DNA from: Cylindrobasidium torrendii FP15055 ss-10
Taxonomy: Eukaryota; Basidiomycota; Agaricomycetes; Agaricales; Physalacriaceae
DNA: 64,000 nt
NCBI GenBank assembly: GCA_000934385.1
Contig: KN880435.1
Coordinates: 310,001 to 374,000, forward strand
Reading direction: 5' to 3'
The notes beneath the pieces were generated by a model. That model was not told the origin of the DNA. It saw only the letters and a list, made by a program, of their open reading frames with translations, and ran no database searches. Below are positions 22,567 to 32,849 of the stretch, piece by piece (positions within the stretch are counted from its first letter, which is position 1; each line of letters begins with the position of its first letter). The translations under genes were made by a program, and so were the position numbers.

Positions 22567-24204
22567 GTGGGTTAGTGAGATGGGCAGTAGTCAGTGCCAG
22601 ATAGCGGACCTGAGATCCTCGACGAGTAGGTTCAGCATGCTGGCCGACGTATATGCGTTTGGGAATGCAATGTATTCTAGGCGTGGAAAAGCACTTGCAA
22701 CGCAGGCACTAAGATATTGGCAACATCGCCTAAGCCAAATGCTACGTTCTGAGGTTGCTGAACGTCGCGAAAGATGGTCCTACCTTACTGGGTGCGTCAG
22801 AAAGCAATATTGGCCTAAGCGTTATCACCCTGGGCGACAAGATTGACTGGTTTGTCTACTTTTCCGTGGACATTAGGGAGCGCGGCGAGGTTCGTGGCAG
22901 TCGTGAAGTTGGATGGGCGCGAACTCCGATGATGGTTGTGAACTCAATGCCGTCGTGGTAAGAGAAAGAGGTATGATGATGATCGCGATCACCTGGCACG
23001 GTCTGAACAGACTGAACAAGACTGAACTGTGCGCACGTCGCCGCGCACCTCCGTCCTGTACTACGCGCACAACAAGAGCTCCGCGGAGTCCGAGGACCGG
23101 TGCGTCGTCTCAGCTCCGCCGATGCAGGCCCGAACAAGTCGTTTATGCAAAACTGGGGCAATGCAATCTAATGGTAAGCGACTAGTGTCTCCCTTCGCTC
23201 TGAGCGTCTTGAGTTTGGACATTGATATTGAGTGCTTAAGTTTAGGCAAGAGCGCGTCGATCCCGCCTAAGAATTGTCTAAACCACACTCCGTTTGATTT
23301 CAGCTTCCTGCACTTTCTTTAGAAGTGTCGACAAGCTAGCGGAGACTGCCCCAGTTACAATGGATGACAACTTGAAGGTGAAGGTATGAGACTGCCCCTA
23401 CTGATGTATCCACCCCTTAGGCGTATGCTGATTGAAGATTTTACAGACCTTACATGTGTGTAAAGGCAGGCATCGACATTTCGTAGCATTTCTACATCTC
23501 GACCAATCTGTGCGCACATTATGCGTCCGCCCCTCTGCCGTCCATTTACTAGTTAGCGTTGAGACGCGTCTACGTCCCAAGGTATGGTTCGATTTCGTTA
23601 TTGCCCCCTTCTGCGGGCTCTGGGTACGTATTACTGAGGAGCACGTCGCGCCTCCTATTCGCTTCGCGATCGCAATCCGGTGGCTATCAATGCGTCATCC
23701 ACGTGATCGTGATTCATGCTTCTTTCTGAGAACCTCTGCGTCGTCTTTGTCTTTCTTCCTCTGACCACGATGTTGGCACCCCTACGAGCATTCACCAAGG
23801 ATTTCTCACCCGATTTGATGATCATCACATTCAAGCCGCGTCCTCCAGCTTTGGGCAGCTCCAGAAAGAGGATTTTAGCGCCCGTGGCAAACACAGGTGC
23901 GCATGCACACCTAGTACTAATAAACCTTCTGACGCTTCCAGCAAAACAAACCCTGTTCTACGCCATTGACAACTGGTCTATCACTCGGCCTCAGCGAGGT
24001 TACTAGGTCCAGCGCCGGAGGCACTGCATATCGTAGGACAATCAAATTTCGGTGCGATACTTCTTAACTCTCCCGCTTCCATTTTCTCATAAAGTATTCA
24101 TGGCGCGTTTCCGGCGCATATATGCGTCGTCAACTTCTTGACTCGCCCACTCAGCGCCTTCCACCCACCACACCCAACGCGGACACACCCTATTTCCAAC
24201 CTAC
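22567..24204. other. unique interior of the element
   Basis: About 1.64 kb between the inverted arms with no transposase that I can recognise. Short open stretches look like gene debris. A plus-strand segment near 22620-22675 reads RFSMLADVYAFGNAMYS, reminiscent of kinase subdomain IX (DVYAFG). A minus-strand segment at 23655-23894 reads KILFLELPKAGGRGLNVMII and RRGANIVVRGRKTKTTQRF. Neither is long enough to assign. Captured host DNA, as in Pack-MULEs, is one explanation; decayed transposase is another. Confidence 0.45.
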
Positions 24205-24299
24205 ACGCGCCACCCACCGCGTCGCATTCCACACCTCTCGCATCGCTCGCGCGTCTTCTTCGCCGCCTCCTTCGTGTGGAAAACAAGGTTAGGGTTTCA

Positions 24300-24318
24300 C
24301 GCCCCTCTGAGAGGGGCG
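24300..24318. repeat. palindrome, second copy
   Basis: Identical 19-nt CGCCCCTCTGAGAGGGGCG, preceded by GTTAGGGTTTCA. Confidence 0.85.
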
Positions 24319-24520
24319 TACTTCTGCTAACTCGCACTACCGCGTATTTATCTATTACAATAGCCCGCTTATGGCATATAGCTCTATCTACTTTACATAG
24401 GCCGCGCACCACACATCCCTACCACCGCATCGCGCACTCCCTTGGTTCTATCTCCCCCTCCCCGCCTCCCTCACCTCTGCCCGCACCTCCTTCGTCCACC
24501 ACCCCTAGATTAGGGTTAAA

Positions 24521-24538
24521 CGCCCCTCTGAGAGGGGC
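24521..24538. repeat. palindrome, third copy, one base shorter
   Basis: The same hairpin with its last G replaced by A, preceded by GATTAGGGTTAAA. It is the inverted counterpart of the left-arm copy at 22315. Confidence 0.85.
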
Positions 24539-24907
24539 ATACTCTTGACTAACTCGTACTAACTCGTATTTACCCTACACTAGCTTCGTTGTAGCTCCTT
24601 TTACCCTAACCCTAGTGAACTCTCCGGACCCGACTTCAATACGACGCCTTGCCCAACCTAACATCCCATCCCGTCTTCGCTTCCCTTGCGCTGCCCACGC
24701 TCACTCTCACCGCCTAGAAGTATCAAATGTCTGTAAAGCATCCGAGCATTATAATGATCGACGGCCAGCAAGACAATGGCGGCGCCCGATCAATGAATTG
24801 CTCGACGAGCAAGATATTGCAACCTGTATCCCGACAATGCCAGGCGAGCCTTACGCAGCCTTATATTGCGGCCCGGCATTGATAAGGATCTTGTTTATTG
24901 TGTGATG

Positions 24908-24916
24908 CATGATTCA
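24908..24916 (+). repeat. right target-site duplication
   Basis: CATGATTCA, identical to 21925-21933, followed by TGAAGACTTTCTGACAT, which continues the unit-B copy of the flank seen in unit A. Confidence 0.85.
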
Positions 24917-25423
24917 TGAAGACTTTCTGACATGCGTTTCGCGTTCTACTAAGACCTGGTTCCCACTGCCTTCAAGCCCTTTTCCAGTGCGCACAATTCA
25001 ATGTAACTCATCAGGAAAGTAATAGCTGGCGACCGCATGCCTTTTCAAAGCTTGTTGCCGTCACCCTAGTTTCTGGACTTCGCTTCCTGCACACAAACTC
25101 CCACAGCGGTTGTGCACACTGTAGATCATTGAATTGCATCAGCGTCATGTTACTTGCCTCGCGCCCAGGATGCACCCTCGACCAGCCTCGTTGGCCACAC
25201 GAGTGGACCTGCACGATACCAATAAAGGATTGCAGACACACAAACGAAGTCACCGTGTACTCGGAGGACATTCAAGCTCGCCACAATAGGCTCTACACGT
25301 GAATGGTGGCATGCATCCATCGGCGCTCAGTCGACTCCCACAAAAAGCTGGCGCCTTTCAATCTTCCTTAAAGACTCGCGTCCCACTTTCACTCGTCCTC
25401 CCTCACGACCACCTTCATCCACG

Positions 25424-27471
25424 ATGTTCGTTTTCAGCTCGGAAGCCGCCTTAGCGTCACGCGACTTGAGCAACCGTAAGCGCAAGCCCGCGATTGAGCC
25501 TGGCACAGAACGCAGCATCACCAAGCGTAATATTCTCACTGCCTGGGATATTCGTAACCAGTATCTTCGTGGCGTGGACAGGATGTGGCAAAGTGCGCCG
25601 CTGTACTGGAATTTCGTGTTCAACCTCTCAACGGAAAACATTGGAATACTCAAGACGGACATGTCGATATTCATCGAGTATGTTGTCAAAACACAGGTAA
25701 GGGTGCAACAACTAACCTTGCATGTTATTTAATAGCTGCTACGAAATGCGACGATCTATTGAGTGGGTCATCCAGCCTGAGTCGCGCGTAGGCCGGTCAA
25801 AGTCTGAATGGGCAGACGCCCTCTCTACAAGCTACAAATTCCATGGCAAGACGAAATCTCTTTTGAGAGAGGTCGAGGTATGTTCCCTATCATCGTTATA
25901 CAATTGACCGACTCTTTTGATCCTGCTTGAAGTTCAGATCAACCTCTGGCCAGTTCATTAACTTCGAGAAATTTGAAAGAGAGACGCCTGGTTACCCCAG
26001 TCTCCCGCCAGTGGTGATTATGGAGACAGATGTTGTTCCGTGAGTAATTTTCGAGTAGCTTCTCGTCAAAATCAACTCTGCTAATGATTGTTTGCTTCCA
26101 GCCCACCTGAGCTTCCCGCATATGTGAGCAGGATGACGCGCAATTGCATTTCCCACCTCACACTGATTCTAGTACAAAGTCGAAAACGATCTAATCACTG
26201 TGGGACGGTATGTGCTTTTCCTGACATTCATGTATGAGGATGAATTTAGACGCTGCATGCAGGAAACTCATTTCGTCAATTGACATAGCCAGGATCAGTG
26301 GCAAGTATGTCTGTCTATTCTATACTATTCCCATTGCATCTGACGAGTCTTTACCAGGAATATCGACCGAAACCTATGGTCGGAAGAGATAAAGAAATGG
26401 AGGTGAGTAAACTTTTTGAGTGATGATTGTTCCTTTCTAATTGGTCTCAAGGGCAGAGACAAACGGAAACAGCACCATCACTGGGTAAGACTCTACGTCC
26501 ACATCCTCCAACAGTGTCTTCATGTTTCCAGAGTGAACGAAGATGCTTCTTCGGCGCAGGTCCCGGTAGAGCAGTCGCATCGCGTCAGGCCTAGTCAATC
26601 GCCTTCATTTTTTACGGATGCAATGTCAGTTATGCAAAGCGATACCCAACGTCGCGCTGCAGTCCAAAACGGCCAACATCCCTTGTTTTCCGACCCCAAT
26701 GATGTGGTCTCGCAACCATTGGCGTTGGGTCGTGCCAATCCCAGTGCCTGGGTTGAACCAGGCGCCCATCAACAGTACGCCCAACTGTCAACACATCAGG
26801 AAATGACGGTGAACCCTGCACCTAGTGGCTCAGCACGCCCACTACATACTGCTCAGCAACACTCGAATGCACTGTTCCCTCTACCTGCCTCGTGTGCGAC
26901 GGCAACTTCCCCTGTGTATGTTGGTGGGAGGCAACAGGCTCAGAGACTCGCGACCTCGTTGTCGTCGGCATATAGAGAGTCAAACCCTGCGCCAGCATCG
27001 ACAGCACTGCTATCGCACTCTCAGCGCCATGCCGGCGGGGGACGCGCGAACAAGGAGTTGCCTCGCTTGGCTGAGAAACATCAGAGTGGCTCAGGTGCCC
27101 CAGGCAGAAGCCGCATGCCTCACGAAGACGAGGAGCGGCGCAGGTTCGTTTCCCTTGCTGATGATGACGTTCCCGAATCCCGCTGGTCGACGTTGGCGCA
27201 GGTGGGAGACTACGAACCGGAACAACCCCATGCATCGGGCTCGACGCCTACTCCCCCCGTGCCAAGACGCACAGCGACACAGTTGACAGATGTTTCGACT
27301 GCCCCGCCAGATTACACTTCCTTGTATGACGGTCCTCAAGTCAACGACCACGGAGACTGGATACAGGATGGGCGGGTGGTGCACGCTCGAGAATATCGTG
27401 ACATGCCAGCTCATTCCGCTGGGGGGGCACAGGGGAGGGGAGCTCCAGGTGCGCGCCCAAATAGGTACTGA
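25424..27471 (+). CDS. hypothetical protein, intron-rich N-half, disordered C-half
   Basis: The ATG at 25424 opens MFVFSSEAALASRDL. About nine exons chain in frame through short GT...AG introns. One exon is about 22 nt, encoding the PPELPAY segment. The N-terminal 240 residues look folded (for example RNILTAWDIRNQYLRGVDRM, EMRRSIEWVIQPESR, GQFINFEKFERETPGYPSLP, NIDRNLWSEEIKKW). The last exon, from 26534 to the TGA at 27471, is some 310 residues of Ser/Pro/Gln-rich disordered sequence. Total length is about 540 residues. No family is recognised. The gene lies directly beyond the right end of duplication unit B, so its promoter abuts the duplicated flank. Confidence 0.6.
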
Positions 27472-28155
27472 GAGGGACGGTAAGCTGCCATTGAATACCA
27501 TCGGCAAAGCGATTAGTACTAGTATTATACCACACCAGCATAGATTGTCTATGATTGTGTTCCGAATTGTAATCACCCGAAATTGCAATAGTTCTTGAAA
27601 ATGTGTCCAAATCATCAAAGTGCATTTCCACGAATGGGTCAGGGGTTTCTTACCCCATTTAGCTTTTTTCAAACCAATGGCTATATGGGGACAGTCAAGC
27701 GCATGCGGATTTTTACTGGTTTTTCGCACTTTCATCCTTTCTCGAGACTCAGGTCTATCCCTCTCAATCGCAGTCAGCAGCCGTGCACATATAATCAAGC
27801 ATCCAAGCGAATGCGTATGGACACCATGGCCCAAGGATGAGGCCACGGGAGTAAACGCGATCGCGTGACCGAACCCAATGTCGCACCTGCGCGCGGCTAT
27901 GGGGCAGGCTTCTCCGCGATGCAATTTTTCGTAACATCCTCCTCCATCGTGTAAAAGCTAAGCCTTTCAAGCTCATGACCGAAATGACAGAACAACAAGT
28001 GGCATCGTCCATTAAAAAACAGTAAATACGGCGTAAATGTCCTATTAACCAGGTATATACTGAAACGACTGTGTCCGTTGTAGGAATGAATGCTACGGCG
28101 CCCCCGCGTTTGTGGTATAACAGTTCGTGAAATAATCGTCTTGAAGAGAAAGCGT
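27472..28155. other. convergent intergenic region
   Basis: About 680 nt between the stops of the unknown gene and the GH5 gene. Short frames on both strands (for example 27595-27868) show no family resemblance. I see nothing else in it. Confidence 0.4.
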
Positions 28156-29764
28156 TCAGCCACAGATATCAGCGTACTGGCGGTCTGTGGGGTCCTGGGG
28201 AATCCAGCCGTACTGCAGGCCGGCTTGGTAGGTCCACTCATCCGCGTACTCTGCCTTCCACGTCCACTGTAACCAGCCAGTGCCGCGCTCGTAGGTGATA
28301 GTTTGTGCCTCCCAGTACTTACGGAGGAACTCCTTGTACTCGTCCGCGAAGTCTGCGCCAGAGCCGGTGAAATATCCACAGTCACCCACGCGAGTCGAAC
28401 CGGGGAAACTACCATCATAGCGTGCACCAACGAACCTACACAAGATGAGCCCTTCTGTCATTAATGTCTAAAGGCATACGGACCGTCCATTTAGCCATTT
28501 GGCGCAGTCAGTGATGGCAGGAGTCCACTCGCCAACGATGGTCCAGAGGTGGAAGTTCTCCAGGGAACTGCCCTTGCCACACGCGAAGCTGATGTGCTCA
28601 TCCCACGAGCGCTGGTTCTCCTGCGATGACGGTCAGAGATGACATAGCTAAACGGCGGAACGATTCATACAGCATCGGAGAACATCTGGTAGATGTGGGT
28701 GTCCATGGCTACGCCGTCAAAGTTCCTGCCAAAGTTGTCCCAGTACGAAAGCTCCTGGAAAGCGTCGTGGACAAGGACAAGATTGTTGCTCTGGCGGTCG
28801 GAGCCGTAGGGGAAGCGGATATTGCCGTAGCTGTCTTTCCAGTATTGCTCTGTGACAGAGAGAAAGTTGCCCCCACGGAAACCGGCGGGTTCGTTCAGAG
28901 GAGCGATGGCAGCGACAACATCGGCGCGGTCTTTGTACCAGCTAGCAAGAGTCTTGATGATGTCGTTGGAGCGCTGAACGTATTCGCTATTGTTCGGCCA
29001 GGTTGGGTTGTCGGTCTTCTGCCCGGAGTTGTCGAAGCTGGCGGGCGCGATTAGCATGCGGACAACGCGTTCACGAGTCGATTGCGTACCCATTCTGGCT
29101 GCCAGGGACACCTGCAATGCGCGAGGAGGATCAGTGGGGAGAACAGAAGCGCTGATGCGAGCAGACGGACCGTGCAAATCTATGACAACCTTGAGCCCAT
29201 ACTGCTGGGCCCACCCAAGCGCTTTCTCAAGGTACGGCGCTTGGCCCGAAATGTAGGGCTCGCCCTCGCGGACATCGAATGCCCAGTAACCGATGGGCAA
29301 CCTGACGTGATTAAGGCTGCGGGAATGTCAGGGTGATGGAGGGAGGAGGGGCGGGGAGAAGAGACGTACCCAGCGGCGGCGATCTCTGCAAAGTCGGATT
29401 CTGTAATCCATGTGTCCCAGTGCTGTTTAAGCATGCTGGTCGCAGTATCCCTGTCTACGTATTGGCCGAACGTGTAGTCGTCGATGACTCTGTCGTCGCC
29501 TGGGAGAGAAATGAGATTTGATTTCCCGCCGGTTGGCTTGGCATACCGGTATTTTCGAACAGCGACGGCGTGATCCAAGGCTACCGCAGGCGTTAATTGA
29601 CATTGAGCGCAACACTAAAGACGTACCTCTCCGACGAGCCAGCCTCCAAGGTTGACTCCGCGAACTTTCTCGTTATCATAGTCGAATGTCGGGCTAAACG
29701 CGTAGACTGATCTCAAGAGAAAAACGCCGGCGAGAGCGGCGGACATTGCTCGACGAACAGACAT
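28156..29764 (-). CDS. GH5 exo-beta-1,3-glucanase, secreted
   Basis: A glycoside hydrolase family 5 (subfamily 9 type) exo-1,3-beta-glucanase acting on cell-wall glucan. MSVRRAMSAALAGVFLLRSVYA is a signal peptide. The mature enzyme has KVRGVNLGGWLV, LNHVRLPIGYWAF (partly across an intron) and VVIDLHGVPGSQNGFDNSGQ, reassembled across two introns. The acid/base glutamate is in APLNEPAG and the nucleophile in WTIVGEWTPAITDCAKWLNG. The C-terminus is GTGWLQWTWKAEYADEWTYQ...YADICG with a TGA at 28156. The estimated length of about 420 residues matches characterised fungal exoglucanases. About six introns are present. All key residues are intact, so it should be active. Confidence 0.93.
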
Positions 29765-30735
29765 GATAGCGAGAGGCAGGAGGGGTGGAGCTCTGCAGAA
29801 ATCCACATCAAGGCCGTTTTGTACCCGCAGACACGTGCTGTGCGATATGATCGTGGACAGGTTGTTGTGCGTCCAATTTTCTAAGCCAGAAGCCGCGGTG
29901 CAAATCCCTGTCAACGTCTGCAGCCACAACGCTCAGAGTTGCCAAAAAAAATTGGACAACGGCCAGCATCGCGTCGGGGGACGTCGGCAGCTACCTATGT
30001 ATGTCAGGTATGATGAACATAGAGCTCCAGCCTATTGGCAGTGAGCTCGCTCGTCACTGTCTCCAAAGGCACACAGCCAAAGTAAGCAAGGTTGCGAGGC
30101 ACCAGCTGAGATGCACAGTCCACACGAGCGTCTGTTTGTTAGGAAAATAATGGACCTTCGAATGGCCGCAAAAATCAGCCATTCGTCCGAGATGGATTCA
30201 CAAGGACTGCTGGAATGAGGTGACTGGCAAAATGCTGGCCGCCTCCAGCCCCGAGCAAGTACGCCAAGATACTGCTTAGACAGAGTTCAAGCATAGTTCG
30301 CAAGTCAGGCGATGGAAGAAGCGTTTGTCGAAAAGTGAGCGGGAGCACATCTCCACGAATGGAAGCCCCGTGATCGCCGTCCGACCCTAACCCAAGACCA
30401 ACAGGGATCCCTGCTTCGCCTCTTTGAGAGAGTGTAGAACAAAAGGGCACCACATATCCAATTTTTTGAACGTTATTTTCGACTAGAAGTTAACCCTTGT
30501 AGATGGGATCTATTCACCGACGCGTCTCCCTACACATGTATTTGTACCCCACATATAATAACACCTTGTACTACAAACTCATTCCAACCATCATCTCTCA
30601 GTTAGGAACCTCTTTCCTATCCCTGTCCGTCTCAGAGTCGCGGTCTATCGAACGAGTCTCCAATGCTTCGGCCTCACTATGGCGCAAACTAGAAAACCTT
30701 TGGTCAACACGTTTTCCACAAGCAAGCTTTCGAAC
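29765..30735. other. intergenic region upstream of the GH5 gene
   Basis: About 970 nt between the GH5 start and the UNC93-like stop. It holds the GH5 promoter on the left and the UNC93-like 3' end on the right. Short frames at 30175-30453 and 30503-31000 look like chance or shadow frames. I see no tRNA or repeat. Confidence 0.4.
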
Positions 30736-32849
30736 TCACTGTTTCCCGTATTTTCCGCCGATCTGGGAAATGATAATCCACCCAGGAATGACAGCGACAC
30801 CCCAGATGCCGAGGTTAAGCACGGCACCCCACAGATGCGCAAAGCTTGGGATACTGGAGAGACCATACGACACGGCTTGCGATGCAGACTCCGTCGCACG
30901 GAGGAGTCCAGCGATACGCACCGCCTCCTCGTTTGTCTCTGCAATCTCACCACAGAACCAGAAGAGCGTCATGTACGAGAGCTGGAAGGAAGTGACGTGA
31001 AGGACGAAAACAGCGAAGGCGTTTCCAAAGCCAGAGTCGACCCAGTCGTATGTTGGGAGTGTGTTCCGGAATGTGGCAGAGTTTCCAATGTTCCAGGCCA
31101 GGACTTAGGACGATGAGTTTGCGAATAATGGGGAGAGCGGGAGTTCAACGTACCGGCGCCTTGGAGGATGACGACGATACCGAAGGCAATACGAGCACGG
31201 ACGTGAAGCTTGATACGTGCGCTGTCGAGGAGCCGGCCCATAAGATTACCAGCGATAGCAGCGGCGCTATAAGAGTGTTCAGAGCACAGCGCGCGGAAAC
31301 CATATTTACAACTTACATTCCAGAGACGAAAGAACCCAGCGACCGGGCGCGCACAGAGAACCATACTATTGCATCAACATCAGCAGTTGAACAGAGAAAG
31401 CGGATAGAACCTACAGCTGAGGTACGTGAAAGCGACACTCTCGGTGTACACAAAGTTCGCGATGAGCGGAATAATCAAGAGGAACTGTAGAGCGTCAACA
31501 ACTAATCCTCATGGTACCCGACAAACTGCAGACCTTGGGCTTGAGGAAAAGCTTCACGACGAGCTTGAGCTCAGTGCCGTATGAATGTTTCGGGCGCATG
31601 TCGACCTTCTTTCCATCTCTCCTCTGCACCTTCTCTGGCGAAGTCAAGAGAAGACCGCAGAATGGCGCCAAGCACTCTGTCCAGCGCATCAGTGTCTGTG
31701 CCAAATAGGCCACATCCAAAACGTACGAAGTGCAATGAAGATGAGATAGACGGTGTACGATCTATGTTTCGTTCATGAGATGGGCAAACAACTAACTAGA
31801 AAGCGACGTACACGGATCCGGCAGTGTTCCGGTTTGCGTTGATACCCAAGTTGATGGCACCTCCAACAATTTGGCCACCTATCCTGAATGTCTGTGAACA
31901 TCGTTAGCAGTGCCCTCGTTTCCACCATAGAGATACATACAAGCCAAAAGCCCAGGAATTTTCCTTGCTGTAGACATGGTCAATACACTGATAAGCACTG
32001 GGCATGAATACATACTCTCTCAGGCTCAGGATAGCTCAGTGCAATGGCGCCCTCGGCCATCCAGAAGGTTCCAGCTGCCAGGCCACAGAGGGCGGCACCA
32101 AAAAGGACAAACCATTCCGTGCCGTATCTGTTGTTGGTGTAGAGCCCTGCAGCATAGGCTGGGCACGATGGTTAGAGACAGGAAAATACGAGCAACGCTG
32201 TAGTGCTCACGAGCGTAACCAATAGTCTGTTAGCAAAGTTAGAGAAGGGATGTTTTCGATAATCATTCTAACGTACCCCAAGGATGAGCGTAATCTTGAT
32301 GCCAACAGCTTTGACGAGGGTGGATGACAAGAATGCAGTCACAACCATCAAACAGAAGATGAGGGCGTTCGCCGTGCTAGGCGAAGGGTCAGAATGGACA
32401 CACAACCATGACGGAGTGCTAACGCACTTTACGAGATATGGACCTGGGGTGCGCTATCAGTATTTGGGAAGGGAATGATAAGGAAAATAAACACACTCTG
32501 AGCGCCACCAGCTCTAAACGCGACGACGGATTAGTTCACTATCGCATGTACCTTGCACAGACGTACCCCAAGCTGTTCATGGCACCCCATAACCTACGAG
32601 ACGGAAGTTGAGCGTGAGGTGGTGGTCATTCGACGAATAATACACACCCTGGCGCAAAGAAGTTGCAAAGCCCTAGAATCAGGGCATTGTAATACGTCGA
32701 ACGATACCTGCATGTTCGCATTCAGAGATCTTTGTTTCATCAGTCAGGTGGACAGCTACTTACCAAAGAATTCTCCTCGGTTGCTCGTAGGATCCGGATT
32801 CGGCGTCCTCGTCGACCTTGGTGACTGCGGGATGCGTTGGGATGCTCAT
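30736..32849 (-). CDS. UNC93-like (DUF895) major-facilitator membrane protein
   Basis: A multi-pass membrane protein of the UNC93-like branch of the major facilitator superfamily, about 490 residues over about ten short exons. It opens MSIPTHPAVTKVDEDAESGS, an acidic cytosolic tail. Spliced exons then give YRSTYYNALILGLCNFFAPG, LWGAMNSLGAGGAQS and further hydrophobic segments. The last exon reads MTLFWFCGEIAETNEEAVRI, then LRATESASQAVSYGLSS and two more membrane segments, ending GGKYGKQ with a TGA at 30736. The NFFAPGLWGAMNSLGAGG stretch and the ETNEEAVRIAG...ESASQAVSYG segment are diagnostic for the fungal family. Fungal members may transport ions or small solutes. The substrate is unknown. 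Confidence 0.85.

Larger units (their letters stand above)
21934..24907. mobile_element. MULE-like non-autonomous DNA transposon, 2,974 bp
   Basis: The element begins CATCACACAA and ends TTGTGTGATG, a perfect 10-bp inverted terminus. It is flanked by a 9-bp direct repeat, CATGATTCA. Long imperfect inverted arms follow: about 21934-22566 against about 24205-24907. Inside the outer 130 nt, which are diverged, the arms share GGGCGCCGCCATTGTCTTGC, then GATCATTATAATGCTCGG, then telomere-like TTAGGG units, a hairpin and a GA-rich block ending near CGGTGGGTGGC. The 9-bp duplication and long arms are the usual marks of the Mutator (MULE) superfamily; hAT normally gives 8 bp. No transposase frame is recognisable, so it is probably non-autonomous. 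Insertion is confirmed by the paralogous empty site in unit A. The superfamily call is inference. Confidence 0.85.
24205..24907 (-). repeat. right inverted arm of the element
   Basis: Reverse complement of the left arm, with two copies of the hairpin (24300-24318 and 24521-24538) instead of one. The Pro/His-rich open frame across 24138-24548 is a by-product of the CT-rich arm, not a gene. Confidence 0.8.
20042..25000. repeat. tandem duplication, unit B, split by an insertion
   Basis: Unit B matches unit A from 20042 to 21933, and then again from 24908 to about 25000 after a 2,974-bp interruption by the inverted-repeat element. The right-hand piece (GAAGACTTTCTGACAT and CCCACTGCCTTCAAG...CTTTTCCAGTGCGCAC) corresponds to about 19940-20030 in unit A. 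The duplication therefore predates the insertion. Confidence 0.82.

Noticed and set aside
24138..24548. 136-residue Pro/His-rich open frame
   Set aside because: It lies across the CT-rich right inverted arm of the element. The left arm carries the same sequence inverted, so it is composition, not a gene.
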